This document shows positions 24,471-34,810 of a stretch of DNA of 64,000 bases, piece after piece. Each line of letters starts with the position of its first letter. Within the stretch, counting starts at the first letter, position 1. The notes under the pieces are model-generated. The model was not told where the DNA came from, did not search any database, and saw only the letters and a list, made by a program, of their open reading frames with translations. Source of the DNA: JBAXEO01 sp963789515 (GTDB lineage: Bacteria; Actinomycetota; Coriobacteriia; Anaerosomatales; JAAXUF01); NCBI GenBank assembly GCA_963789515.1, contig CAWBKW010000001.1:62001-126000 (forward strand), written 5' to 3'. The position numbers and the translations under genes were made by a program.

Positions 24471-25760
24471 TCATGCCTTCGACCTCGTTCGCGCGTGAAC
24501 CGATTCCTGGCGCACGGGATGCTCGGCGACCTGGTGCGCCTCCATCGGCGTTCCCGGCGCGGCTGACACCGACGACCACCAGCTCGCATACCGCGCCACG
24601 AGCGGTGGGGCCGTGAACCCGTGCGCGAAGACGCTGAGCGTCACCCCGACGATGGCTGCCGAGGCGATGGTGGTGCCGTTGGGCACGGCGGCGTCGATGA
24701 GCAGAATGGTGAACACCACCGTCGCCAGACCGCGAGGGCCGAACCATCCCATGAACGCGACGGTCTGCCAGCGCGCCTTGCTTCCGAGCATCGCGACCGC
24801 GACCGACACGGCTCTGATGACGACCAGGCTCAGCACGGCGTAGGTGACGATCTGCCACGTGAGAGAAGCCAGTGCGAGCGGCAGCAGCATCGCCCCGACC
24901 AGCAGAAAGCTCACCGCGTCGAAGAAGGAGCCGAGGTACCCCGTCAGCGCGTTGTCCGAGGGCGAACGAGCCTCCGACGCGAGCCCGAAGAGCAGGCCGC
25001 CGGCGAAGGCGCCGATGAACCCACTCCCGCCGAGCGCCGCCGCGCTCACGAAGCAGCCGAGCGCGACGCTGAGAATGGCGAGGCGCCGCCAGTAGTCGTG
25101 CATCAGGCCGCGTCGTGCGGCGAGGCGGAAGGCCAACCCGCCGAGCCCGCCCACCAGCAGCCCGCCGAGAATGCCGAACCCGATCTGCCTGAGCAGCTCG
25201 GCGCCGAGCGACCCGAGGTGCCACGCGGTCGGATCCGCCGCGAGCGCCAGGGCCACCAGGAACACCGGCACCGAGAGGCCGTCGTTGAGCCCGCTCTCGA
25301 CGTTGAGCCCCTGGCGGATTCGCATGGGGAGCCGCTCGTCGCTCACGACGGCGGCGCCCAATGCGGCGTCGGTGGGTGCCAGCATGGTCGCGATCAGCAG
25401 AGCGCCCACGAATCCCGCCGCGGGGAACATGCCCCAGGCCACGAGCGTCCCGATGACGATCATGAGCGGTAGCCCGATCGCGAGCAGCCGCAACGGCACG
25501 CTGTACCCTCGGCGCAGTGCGCGAAGGTCGATGCGGACCGCGTCGTGGAAGAGCATCAACGCGAGCGTGATCTCGGCGATGGTCCTGACGGTGCTGCTCT
25601 GGACGTCCATGCCGATGAGGCCGAGCCCATTGGCGCCGACCAGATAGCCGACCAGCACCATGACGACCGGCATGCTCATCCACCGCTGATCAAGCACGCG
25701 GGACAAGAGCGCGTACACAAGGATCGCGATCGCGACGACGAGTATGCGCGGGTCTTCCAT
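24471..25760 (-). CDS. Cation:proton antiporter, CPA1/NhaP type
   Basis: 429 residues, ATG with GGAG eight bases upstream. About 12-13 helices. Family signatures: LMLFHDAVRIDLRALRRGY near the fourth helix, MLAPTDAALGAAVVSD (the TP/TD unwound segment with the transport Asp) and LNVESGLNDGLSVPVFLVAL (the ND pair of NhaP-type antiporters), GWFGPRGLATVVF late. Exchanges Na+ or K+ for H+ across the inner membrane in pH and salt balance. The C-terminal 35 residues are polar. Second gene of a unit with SulP, whose 3' end overlaps its start by 71 bases as read. Intact. Confidence 0.88.
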   Translation of the reverse strand: MEDPRILVVAIAILVYALLSRVLDQRWMSMPVVMVLVGYLVGANGLGLIGMDVQSSTVRTIAEITLALMLFHDAVRIDLRALRRGYSVPLRLLAIGLPLMIVIGTLVAWGMFPAAGFVGALLIATMLAPTDAALGAAVVSDERLPMRIRQGLNVESGLNDGLSVPVFLVALALAADPTAWHLGSLGAELLRQIGFGILGGLLVGGLGGLAFRLAARRGLMHDYWRRLAILSVALGCFVSAAALGGSGFIGAFAGGLLFGLASEARSPSDNALTGYLGSFFDAVSFLLVGAMLLPLALASLTWQIVTYAVLSLVVIRAVSVAVAMLGSKARWQTVAFMGWFGPRGLATVVFTILLIDAAVPNGTTIASAAIVGVTLSVFAHGFTAPPLVARYASWWSSVSAAPGTPMEAHQVAEHPVRQESVHARTRSKA

Positions 25761-27541
25761 TCGTGCGGCTCCTATCGGCGGTCATGCTTCCGAGCGGGGC
25801 AGCTGGCGTCAGGGCGTCTCGTCCGTTCGTCGAGCTCAGCCACGTCTCGGCGTCGGCCACCGCTTCCTCCACCGATGCCAGAAGCGCCGGCTGTGCGAGG
25901 TAGATGTGATCGCGGCCGACGACATCGGCGGCTCCGGTGCGCTCGAGCTGGTCGAGCAGCGCCGGCCCGATGCCGACGAGCGCGAGGTACCCGCCCCCTT
26001 CGGCGACCTGCGCACTGTAGCGGCGAATGAGCTCGAGGAACGTGCTGCCGACGTCGGCGCGTCCGCGCAGCCTGAGAACCACGACCGTGTTGCGCGTCCC
26101 GAGTGCATCGGGAAGCAGGCGGTCGATCACATCGGTGCCGGCGTAGAACACGCTGCCGTACACGTCGAGGATCGTCACGGAGTCGTCGGGAAGCTTGGTG
26201 GGTGCGTCTCCCTCGATGAAGTGGCCTTCATCGTCGCGTTTGAGTGCCACGACCCGCGCGTCCAGGGAGGAGCTGAAGGTGTACTGCACGACCGAGAGCG
26301 CGACGCCGATGAGTACCGCGTACTGCACCGGGATGACGAGTGTCCCGATGAAGGTGACCAGCATGATCGTGCGAGTCGGCACGCTCGTCTGCCAGACCGA
26401 GCGAATGGCGGCCACGTCGATGGCGCGCACGCCGATGACGATGAGCATCGCGCCGAGCGCTGCCCTGGGAATGAGCTCGACGGCCGGGGCGAGCAGGAGC
26501 AGGACGATAGCGATGATCGGCCCGATGATGAAGTTGGCGACGCGGTGACGCCCTCCGAGTTGGACGTTGAGCGCGGTGCTCGAGAGCGAGGCGCCGACCG
26601 GCATTCCGCCAAAGAACGCCGCGGCCGCGTTGCCCGCACCCTGGCCCATGAAGTCGCGGTTGATGTCGGAGTAGGTGCCGCCGGGGTTCGGAACCGCCTT
26701 GCTGATTCCGGCTCCCTGAATCAGCCCGACGATCGCCACCGAGAGCGCGGGCACGATGTAGTTGACCAGCGCACCCAACTGGGGCAGAACGAGCTTCGGC
26801 AGCGCCGAGGGGATCTCGGCCGCATCGCCGACGAGAGCGATGCCCGCACCCGCGAACTTCACGACCAGGGTCGTGACGACCAGCGCGATGGGAAACGAGA
26901 AGGTGCTGAGCTTGGTGCGCTCGACGCCCAGGATGATCCCGACGGTGAGCAGTGCCGCCAGCACGGTCGGGATGCTGATGGACCTGCGGTGGAGGAGCGG
27001 TGTCGACCAGGCGCAACGTCTTGTTGCTCAGGTCGCTCTTGTAGCCCGTCACGTCGCTGACCTGCGACAGTATGATGTTGACGGCCACACCGGTGAGGAA
27101 TCCTCGCATCACCGAGTTCGAGACGAACCTGACCAGGGTGCCGGCTCTCAGCGCGCCGAGCAGAAGCTGAATGACCCCGACCATCAGGGTGAGTGAGATC
27201 AGGGCGACCGCGCGCTGGTCGGCCGGCACTGAACTGAGCGTGTCGGCGACGATGAGCGCCATCGAGCCGGTGACCGCCACCGTCATCAGCTTCGAGCTCG
27301 TCGTCAGCGCGGCGACCGGCGTGCCGATCACGAGCGAGTAGAGGCCGTGGATGGGATTCAGCCCCGCGAGCGTGGCGTTGGCCATCGCGTCCGGGATGTT
27401 GGCGATCGCGTTGGTGAAGCCCGCGATCAGGTCACGGCCCGTGATGCGCCGATAGGAACCGGGGATGAGTTCGACCGCCGACGCGGCGCCCTTGATGAGG
27501 GCGTCGGTCTTGGACGTCCTCGGCGTGATGGTCTCGCCCAC
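25690..27541 (-). CDS. SulP family anion permease with STAS domain, copy 1 (frame-interrupted)
   Basis: GTG at 27541 with GGAGG five bases upstream. Joined product about 615 residues. Membrane part starts GRDLIAGFTNAIANIPDAMA, NATLAGLNPIHGLYSLVIG (the SulP signature: PDAMA--AGLNP--GLY), followed by ten or more helices, and a cytoplasmic STAS domain from about 26200 (SVTILDVYGSVFYAGTDVID). One frame change near 26990-27000. Transports inorganic or organic anions such as sulfate, bicarbonate or dicarboxylates; the substrate cannot be told. Upstream partner of the NhaP antiporter, so anion and proton balance may be coupled. Confidence 0.8.
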
Positions 27542-27763
27542 TATGTCCTCCGAGAAGGAATCAGACCCGTGTCCCCCACCTGATCGTCCGCTGAAGGCCC
27601 ATGGCGGGCTGCAAGCATGCTCCAAGTCATCTTAGCGCGTCGCGATGCACGAGGCGACCTAGATGAGCCGCACCCCCTCGAACCTCCCGTGAGCTCGTAC
27701 CGATAGTACGACCGCATGACCCTCTCGGTCAGCCGGCGGGCCGGGCCGGTGCGGTCCCCGCCC

Positions 27764-29235
27764 TCACACCCCGGTCTGCGCCTGCAGCCGCCCGTCGTCG
27801 ACAGCGGCTTTGAAGGTCGCGTAGTCGGCCTCGTTCTGGTCCGCATAGGCGGCCGAGAAGTCCGCGATCGCCTCGTCGAAGGTCGTCTCCGGAGCCGAGG
27901 TAGGCGGCGATCGCTATCCGGTCTCCCGAGCGCGCATGGGCCCGGGCCAGCGTCCAGCCGCACATCTGGGCGTAGACGCCCAGTCTCCTTGGGCGAGAAC
28001 GCCTCGATATCTGCCGAGGCCTTCCAGTCCCACAGCTGGCGAACGTAGAAGTCCCGCTTCACGCCGTCGATTCCGGTGACGCTGATCCAGCCCAGGAAGA
28101 TATCGCTCGACGCCTGCATGAGCCGCTGGCCCTCGACCACTCGTTGCCCGTGGTTCTTGAACGCGCTGGCGCCGACGAACGACTCGAGAACTGAAGTGTC
28201 CGCCTCCTTGACCTGCAGGAACAACGGGTCTTGGTCGTCCCGGCCGAGCATGAGCAGGATCCACGCCCGCGTGCCCACGCTGCCGACGCCCACGACTTTG
28301 CGTGCCGCGTCGGCGTACCTGAACCGTTCCACCAGGACGCGGCGGTCATTCTGCAGGCTCGCACGGTACTGGCGCAGGATCTTCCTGAGCGTGGTCTCGA
28401 GCTGCTTGGCTTCCATCTCATGGAACACCTCGGCGATCGGCACAACGAGCGGTGGGTCGCTCAGGATCCTCGGCTGGCCGTCGACCAGATGAGTGAGCTT
28501 CGCCAAGGCCTTCATGCTGTCCTTGGTGTGCGCCTTGGCCAGGTTACGCTCGAGGCTCTTGCGCTGTTTCGCGCCCACGGCCTGCTCGATCTTGGGGAGC
28601 AGCGCCTCGATGTCGAGATGCGCGTACCAGACGTCCAAGTCCCGCTGCTCGGCGAACATCGCCATCGCCTCGCGGTACGAGCGCACCGCCTCGAGCACCG
28701 CCTCGCGCCGCTCTGAATCGGAGAACCCGCGGTCCCGTCCGGCGATCTCAAAACTCGCCGCGAGACGCTTGACGTCCCACTCCCACGGCCCGGGAAGCGT
28801 CTCGTCGAAGTCGTTGATGTCGAAGACCATGCGTCGCTCGGCAGAAGCGAAGCCGCCGAAGTTGGAGAGGTGCGCGTCACCGCACAGCTGCACGTTCAGC
28901 CCCGAGACCGGCGTGTGCGCAAGGTCCGAGGCCATGAGGTAGGCACCGCCACGGTAGAAGGTGAACGGCGAGACCAGCATGCGCCCGTAGCGGATCGGAA
29001 CGAGTTCGGGCACACGCGAGGCGGACTGCTCCTCGAGCAGATCGACCGGGTTCGGCCGATCCGCGGGCGGAGCCCACGCTGCGTGACTGCTCCGCGGAAC
29101 GGCTTTGCGCGCGGCCTTGCCCCGATCCGCGTGCTCGTCGCGGGAGAGGTGGGCTATCTTCTCGTCCGCCGAGCGCCTGGGCGTCTGGGCGACTACCCTC
29201 GGCTTTGGGGTCGCATCTGCTTCTGTCTTGCTCAT
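27764..29235 (-). CDS. DUF2252 family protein, kinase-like fold (frame-interrupted near 3' end)
   Basis: ATG at 29235 after GGGAGG. The first 415 residues are in one frame: a basic N-terminus, then RYGRMLVSPFTFYRGGAYLM, LCGDAHLSNFGGF and FDINDFDETLPGPWEWDVKR, the conserved core of DUF2252. GDAHxxNxG and the D-F-D element resemble the catalytic loop and metal site of aminoglycoside-kinase-like enzymes. After about 27990 the frame changes to LGVYAQMCGWTLARAHARSG and again near 27900 to TTFDEAIADFSAAYADQNEA, stopping at 27764. Full length about 490 residues, normal for the family. Function unknown. Monocistronic. Confidence 0.75.
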
Positions 29236-29547
29236 GTTGCCTCCCTGATTCCGCGCGGCTCGGTGAACGATGAAGTGCGATGCCGGCCTCGAGAAGCGCC
29301 TCGACACTGGCCTCGGTTTGTACCCGAATCGCCGCCCCAGCGTCCGCGCGCCACGGCTGGCGCTCGCCTCGGGACAAGAACAGCGCACGGCTCCTACCCG
29401 ACAGCCTCGAACACAGGTAACATGCTGGGTCGCAGCTTACTCGAGCCGGTCCCCGACCGGCGCGGGCGATAGCTCACGGCAGTGGTTGGGAATACGGAAC
29501 ACTAGGCTAAAGACCGAACACCAAGCAGGAAGGAAGGGAGCGACACT
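29236..29547. other. Divergent intergenic region without a gene
   Basis: These 312 bases separate the divergent DUF2252 (minus) and DUF6325 (plus) genes. No RNA gene or open frame with coding character is seen. TTGGGAATAC at 29486-29495 recurs upstream of other genes here, and the purine-rich GGAAGGAAGGGAG just before 29548 serves as ribosome site. Confidence 0.5.
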
Positions 29548-29970
29548 ATGGAACATGGACCTGTTGACGTAGTCATTCTCGCCAGCGGCGCGCCCAAGTT
29601 CGATGGGAGCATCTTGGCCGAGCTCGAGCGCCTGGCTGAGTCCGGAGACGATTCGCGTGCTCGACGTGATGCTGCTCATGATGACGCCGGACGGGATTCG
29701 CGTCAGCGTCGACATCGAGGATCTGGACGCGGAGACCAAGGCGGCGCTCGGCTTCATCGAGACCGGGACGCGCGGCCTCTTCGATGCCAGGATGCCGACA
29801 TGCTGTGGGAGGGCATGGTGCCCGGCTCGGTGGTCGTTGCGCTTGCCGTCGAGAACGTGTGGGCCCTGAAGTTCATCAACTCGCTCGAACCCGCGGGCGT
29901 CGAGATCGCGATGCACACGAGAATCCCCGCGCCCATCGTCGACGAGGCCTTCGCGGCGCTCGGTCAGTAG
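29548..29970 (+). CDS. DUF6325 family protein (frame-interrupted)
   Basis: ATG at 29548. Joined about 140 residues: GPVDVVILASGAPKFDGSIL, AELERLAESGTIRVLDVMLL, MMTPDGIRVSVDIEDLDAET, later DADMLWEGMVPGSVVVALAV and ENVWALKFINSLEPAG. The opening GPV-V-V---G--FDG-I--EL--L---GTIRVLD is the DUF6325 pattern. Two compensating frame shifts (about 29645 and 29790). DUF6325 genes are commonly followed by a SHOCT gene, as here after 11 bases. The fold resembles the soluble part of DUF1269-type proteins. Function unknown. Confidence 0.75.
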   Translation: MEHGPVDVVILASGAPKFDGSILAELERLAESGDDSRARRDAAHDDAGRDSRQRRHRGSGRGDQGGARLHRDRDARPLRCQDADMLWEGMVPGSVVVALAVENVWALKFINSLEPAGVEIAMHTRIPAPIVDEAFAALGQ

Positions 29971-29981
29971 AGGAGGACGAC

Positions 29982-30300
29982 ATGCCAGGACTCATGAGAG
30001 CCGTCGCGCGTACCGCCGTCGATTGCAGGCACCGCGACCGCGACATCGAACGCGGTGAACCGTCGTCAGGCCTCGAAGAACGTCGCGGCCTACGACAACG
30101 CCCAAGCGCAGTACGAGCAGCAGCAGGCGCCGGCCCCCGCTCCCGCGCCGGTGTACGCAGCCCCCGCTCCGGCCGCTCCCGCAGCCATGGGGGAGACCGA
30201 CAAGATCGACGCTCTCGAGCGTCTCGCCAATCTGAAGGCGCAGGGCATCCTCACCGACGAGGAGTTCGCGCAGCAGAAGGCGCAGATACTCGCGTCGTAG
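29982..30300 (+). CDS. SHOCT domain protein (frame-interrupted near start)
   Basis: ATG at 29982 behind AGGAGGA, 11 bases after the DUF6325 stop. First frame MPGLMRAVARTAV, then a shift near 30020 into AGTATATSNAVNRRQASKNV, an Ala/Pro/Gln-rich linker (YEQQQAPAPAPAPVYAAP) and a C-terminal SHOCT motif (KIDALERLANLKAQGILTDE, then EFAQQKAQILAS). About 105 residues. SHOCT motifs mediate oligomerisation. Cotranscribed with DUF6325 and probably its partner. A good terminator follows. Confidence 0.75.
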
Positions 30301-30336
30301 GTTCCATCTGGCGCTTCCCGCTCGTAGAGGTAACCT

Positions 30337-30370
30337 GAGGGCAGTCGAGCAATTCCGGTCGACTGCCCTC
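30337..30370 (+). terminator. Terminator of the DUF6325-SHOCT operon
   Basis: 12-bp stem GAGGGCAGTCGA / TCGACTGCCCTC with a 10-base loop, followed by GTTGTTGAC. One of the more T-rich tails in the window. Confidence 0.85.
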
Positions 30371-30406
30371 GTTGTTGACAGGCAACTGACCTAGCAGGAG
30401 GACACG

Positions 30407-31855
30407 ATGTCGCTATTCATATGGGGAGTGATCGGCCCGATCGGCCTGATTCTCTACTGGGCCTTCGTCTTCGTCTTCATCGTCATGGACAACAAGGAGC
30501 CGGAGCAGTCCCTCGCGTGGCTTGTGCTTCTGTTCATGCTGCCCGGCATCGGCGGCCTTCTCTACTTCTTCGTGGGACGTGACTGGCGCGCGCCGATGAA
30601 CTCGAAGTGGCGGCAGGGCGAGGAGTTCATCCAGCCGGCGATGAAGCCCGTGTACGAGAAGTACAAGCCACTCGCTGACGGGCTCGTCGAGACGCAGCCG
30701 AGGGCACGATCATCCCCGAGGTGGTCTCCTGCATCGCCAAGCAGAACGACGCGGATCCGCTGCCGGTCAAGACCTACAAGCTCTTCCCGCACGGCTCGCT
30801 CTTCTTCCCGCCGATGCTTGAGGACATGCGCAACGCCAAGCACTTCATCCACCACCTGTACTTCATCTGGGAGCAAGACGAGCTGACCGCCGAGATGACC
30901 AAGATCATGCTCCAGAAACTCAAGGAGGGCGTCGAGGTCCGGATCATCTACGACTGGCTCGGGCTCGAGCACCTACAAGAAGGACGAGCTCAAGCAGTTG
31001 GAGGCCGCAGGCGCCGGCGTCATCGCCGACTTCAAGCGCCTCAACAGCGTGAACTACCGGAACCACCGCAAGATCACCGTCATCGACTCCGAGATCGGCT
31101 ACACCGGCGGCTTCAATGTGGGCCAGGAGTACATCGATGGCGGGAAGGCCTACCCGGCCTGGCGCGACACCGGCATGCGCATCACGGGTCCTGGCGTTGC
31201 CGAACTCGAGAAGTGGTTCTCGTTCCGCTGGTTCGCCCATACCAAAGAAGACCTCATGACCGAGAAGTACCTTCCGGCCACGGCGCCTGAGTTGCTGGAG
31301 GCCGACCCGATCATGATCCAGGTCGTTGCGCAGTCCAACGACGACCCGTGGTGGTCGTCTCGGCGGGCACACCAGATCGCCATTGGCGCGGCAAAGAAGA
31401 CGCTGCGCATCTCGTCGCCCTACTACGTCCCGAGCGTCAGCCTCTACGACTCGATGCTCAACGCCGCCCTCGCTGGTGTCGACGTCCAGTTCATCATGAC
31501 TGGCTGGCCCGACCACAAGAGCGCTTGGAACGCCGCGAAGTCGTACTTCCCGGCGCTGCTTCACGCCGGAGTCCGAGTCTTCATGTACGAGAAGGGCTTC
31601 TTCCACGCCAAGACAATGGCAGTGGACTCCGAAGCGATCGCGGTCGGCACCATGAACCTGGATCGTCGCAGTCTGTTCCTCCAGAACGAGATGATGACGT
31701 GGGTCTACGACAAGGACGCCGCACTCGAACTGGAGGCGGTCTTCGAGGCCGACAAGAAGGATTGCCGCGAGATCACGCTGGAAGAGGTCGAGGCGTACAC
31801 GTGGGGCGAGCGCCTCAACCAGCGGACGAACCGGCTGATGGCCGACGTGCTGTAG
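30407..31855 (+). CDS. cls: Cardiolipin synthase, phospholipase D type (frame-interrupted)
   Basis: ATG at 30407 with AGGAGG. Joins two phosphatidylglycerol molecules into cardiolipin plus glycerol. N-terminal two-helix PLDc_N anchor (IGPIGLILYWAFVFVFIVMD ... WLVLLFMLPGIGGLLYFFVG), then two PLD domains, each with HxKx4D: HRKITVID (about 31063) and HAKTMAVD (about 31606) with GTMNLDRRS. About 480 residues, the usual Cls length. Shifts near 30690 and at the GGG at 30961-30963, where removing one G restores WLGSSTYKKDELKQLE. Monocistronic, between two terminators or weak hairpins. Confidence 0.9.
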
Positions 31856-31935
31856 CCCTCCACGTGCCACAACCGCACGTGTCTGAGCAAATCGACGGGG
31901 CTATCTCCGTCACACGTCTTCGCGGGAGCGAACCT

Positions 31936-32614
31936 GTGGACGGTCTGACGCTGCAAGTCATCGTCGCGGGGCTCGCAGTGGCCGCGAGTCCATTGCCCAT
32001 AGTCGCGGTTCTGATCATCCTTCTGACGAAGCGCGCCCGCGTGGGCAGTCTCGTGTTCGCCGCGGCGTGGTTGGCGGGTAACGCCTTGGCCATCACGTTG
32101 TCCATAGCCCTTGCGGGCAAAGTGACGCCACCGCCGCTGGGGCTGGACTTGCCCGCTGAGGGCCTGGGTGCCTTGCTTCTGGGCTTCGGGCTCTTTGTCA
32201 CCGCATGGCTGTCCCGCAGGAGCAGGTATCGCACCGAGGACCCCGCCGCGACGCCGAAGTGGGTCGACGCGGTTGACGGACTCTCGCCGCTTGGCGGGGC
32301 GGTAGTGGCCTTCTCGAATGCCGCTCACGAGCCCCAAGAACCTCGCGCTCGCCATCACCACCGGACTCGCTATCCGAAGCTCGAGCAACTCCCTCGAGTG
32401 GTGGGTCGAGATGGGTCTCTTGTACGTGGCAGTCGCCAGCCTGACGATCGTGACGCCGGTCGCCCTGCTCTTCGTCTCGGGTGAACGGGCGGAGCCGATT
32501 CTGGCCCGCTGGAAGCGAAACGTGACGGCGCGCGCCGCGGTCATCATGGAGCTCGCGCTGTTCGTTCTCGGCATCATGCTGGCGAGCAAGGGCGTCTACA
32601 ACCTGCTCAGCTAG
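31936..32614 (+). CDS. GAP family membrane protein (frame-interrupted)
   Basis: GTG at 31936 (GGGAG upstream). About 225 residues with six helices: LQVIVAGLAVAASPLPIVAV and LIILLTKRARVGSLVFAAAW, then LGALLLGFGLFVTAWLSR, and after a shift near 32320 SPKNLALAITTGLAI and three more helices to LASKGVYNLLS. The A-SP-PI-AV-I-L-T--AR-----F--GW-LG start and the SPKNLAL element belong to the GAP/Sap family of LysE-like transporters, linked in mycobacteria to glycolipid export. Substrate unknown here. Confidence 0.7.
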
Positions 32615-32661
32615 CGCGGCCTCTGCACGGCGATGGGCCGAGCGACGCGTACTGCCGCCAC

Positions 32662-33791
32662 CTAGCTGGCCTCGTCGAATCCTGTCTGATACGCCGCCGA
32701 CAGTCGCCTACCTGCATTCAGGACGAGCGCCGTCAGAGGGGCGGCGAGGGCAGCTCCCAGGATGCCGGCGAATATCCCGCCCAGCATCGTGACGACCAGA
32801 ATCACGAGTGGATGCAGATTGAGCGAGTCGCCCATCACGCGCGCGTTGATCGCGGTCTGCAGAACGTTCTGCGTCAGCAGCACGATTACGAGCAACGCGA
32901 TCGCCGTGGGCAGCCCGTTCGAACTCAAGGCGACGAAGAATGCGAAGACGCCCGAGATGATGGCCCCAAAGAACGGGATGTAGCAGGTCAGGAACGTGAC
33001 CAAGGCCACCGTGATCGCCAGGGGGACCCCCATGATCAGCATCGTGGCGCCGATGACGGTGGCGACCGCGAAACCGGTGATCGTCGTGGCGCGGAAGTAG
33101 CCGCGCATCGCCTGCACGGCGTCTTCGATGACCCCCTCGGCCAACTCAACCGGCAAGCGCCCCATGTGGCCGCTGAGCCACCCCGTCATGGTGGGGTAGT
33201 CGGACAGCACGTAGTAGAGCAGCATGAACGCGATGAACACGCCGAACGCCGCCGAGAAGAGGCTGGACAGGCTCGACGAGAGGGTGGAGGCGACCGAGGA
33301 CACGAGGCCGCCGCCCGAGGCGGCTGATTTCGCAGTCTCTTGGCCTGCTCGTCAGGGCCGCATTGACCGATTTTGCATCGATGCCCTGCGCCTTGAGATC
33401 GGCGGTCAGCGTCGCGATTCCCGCCTGTATCTGGGCCTGGATGTTCGGCATCTGAGAGATCACGCCGGCGAAGACGATCCAGACCACGCCGACGAGCGAC
33501 GACCATGAGCAGCAGGATCACGATGAGCGCCGCGACCGACTTGGGCACCTTGTGGGCGATCATGCGTTCGCACAGCGGGTAGGCGATCATCCCGATCACC
33601 GCGGCAATGATGAGCGGGATGGTGATACTCGCCGACACGGTGAAGAACCAACCCGTGAGCGCGATGACGCCTGCCATGCCGACGATCAGCCAGCTGGCTA
33701 TTCCCACGGTCGTCATCCAGCCGGGAATGGCGGACGGACCGGCCGAGAGCTGCTCTCCCGCCGTGCGTATGCGATCTCCAAGTCCGGGCAT
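32662..33791 (-). CDS. AI-2E family transporter (frame-interrupted)
   Basis: ATG at 33791 behind GGAGGAA. Joined about 375 residues. Helices near the N-terminus (VGIASWLIVGMAGVIALTGW), an amphipathic middle part (IQAQIQAGIATLTADLKAQG) and the conserved C-terminal core (LLYYVLSDYP, GYFRATTITGFAVATVIGA, PFFGAIISGVFAFFVALSSN, GGIFAGILGAALAAPLTALV), which is diagnostic of the AI-2E/PerM/YdiK superfamily. Shifts near 33500 and 33320. Proteins of this family export small molecules or ions (some are Na+/H+ antiporters); the AI-2 link is not general. Confidence 0.8.
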
Positions 33792-34006
33792 GGGGGTTCC
33801 TCCGGGGTCGACAGGGCCGTGGTGTCGGTTCGTCATTGCGGAGCCACGCTACCGCGGACGAGGCGAGTAGGCCGACTCTCCCGCTGAGCAGGACACCCAC
33901 ATAGTACCGTTCCCCGGGTATTGGTGCCTCTCGGAATCACCGTCACGACAGACGAACGGCCCCTGGTGCGCTCGGCCACTACCGCACTCTTTGGCTCGCG
34001 CATGCG

Positions 34007-34031
34007 GTTGTACAACTCTCCCAAAGGGTAA
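34007..34031 (+). promoter_or_regulatory. Candidate SigB/SigF-type stress promoter for paralogue 3
   Basis: GTTGTA, 13-base spacer, GGGTAA, close to the actinobacterial/Bacillus general-stress consensus GTTTAA-N12-14-GGGTAT. It would start transcription about 35 bases before the ATG at 34072. Confidence 0.4.
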
Positions 34032-34071
34032 GTATTCGCCCGTAGTCATCATTCGATTCCCGGGAGGAACC

Positions 34072-34569
34072 ATGGCAGAGTCAGAGGACATCATCGGATA
34101 CGCAGGAGTCTACGCCGACGTCGAGGACGCGAAGGCCGACTTCGAGGTCATCAAGGAAGCTCACCGCCAGAGCTGGATCGGCACATACGACGCGGCGTTG
34201 TTCGAGAAGACGGCGGACGGCAAAGTCAAGGTGCTCGATACCGACGCGACCCAGCGCAAAGACGGCGCTGCCGTCGGTGCCATCGTCGGCGGCGTGCTCG
34301 CCCTGATCTTCCCGCCGAGCATCCTGATGGGCGCAGCGGTCGGCGCCGGTGTGGGCGCCGTTGCCGGCAACCTGTCCAAGGGCTGGATGAGCGGCGATGT
34401 CAAGAAGGTCGCCGATGAGCTCGAGCCCGGCCAGGCCGGCGTGATCCTGGTCGCCGACGCTACGTTCGATGTGGGCGCTGAGAAGCTCATGAAGCGCGCC
34501 AAGAAGATGGCGAAGCAGCAGGTCGACGCCCAGGCTGACGACATCAAGAAGCAGATCGACGAGGTCTAG
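34072..34569 (+). CDS. DUF1269-type glycine-zipper protein, paralogue 3
   Basis: 165 residues, ATG behind GGGAGGAACC. Same layout as paralogue 2: IGYAGVYADVEDAKADFEVI, FEKTADGKVKVLDTDATQR, hydrophobic glycine zipper (LALIFPPSILMGAAVGAGVG), KKVADELEPGQAGVILVADA and an amphipathic Lys/Gln tail. About 83% identical to paralogue 2 by eye, with most changes conservative, so both copies are kept under selection. Possibly under a general-stress promoter (34007-34031). Intact. Confidence 0.8.
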   Translation: MAESEDIIGYAGVYADVEDAKADFEVIKEAHRQSWIGTYDAALFEKTADGKVKVLDTDATQRKDGAAVGAIVGGVLALIFPPSILMGAAVGAGVGAVAGNLSKGWMSGDVKKVADELEPGQAGVILVADATFDVGAEKLMKRAKKMAKQQVDAQADDIKKQIDEV

Positions 34570-34599
34570 GCACGTCGCACGATTCGACATCGCACATGA

Positions 34600-34630
34600 G
34601 AAGAGGCCACCCCGAACGGGTGGCCTCTTC
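34600..34630. terminator. Terminator of paralogue 3
   Basis: Perfect 13-bp stem GAAGAGGCCACCC / GGGTGGCCTCTTC with a short GAAC loop. It differs from the terminator at 24387 by compensated base changes that keep the stem. Confidence 0.85.
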
Positions 34631-34810
34631 AGTCAGCGACCCGCGGGGTCGGTCGCGATACCTCGCACCATACCGCCAAGCGCACCCTGCCGCCCCGCGG
34701 GAGTGCCCGCCGACCTGCAGGGGTATAGAAGAGGGCACGAGTTTCACCGAGCCCCGACGCTAGGAGCACCACCATGGGTCCGCGAGGCACGATCGGCGGC
34801 GCGTACCACA

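Noticed and set aside
31856..31890. CACGTG...CACGTG after cardiolipin synthase as terminator
   Set aside because: Only six paired bases and no T tract; too weak to call.
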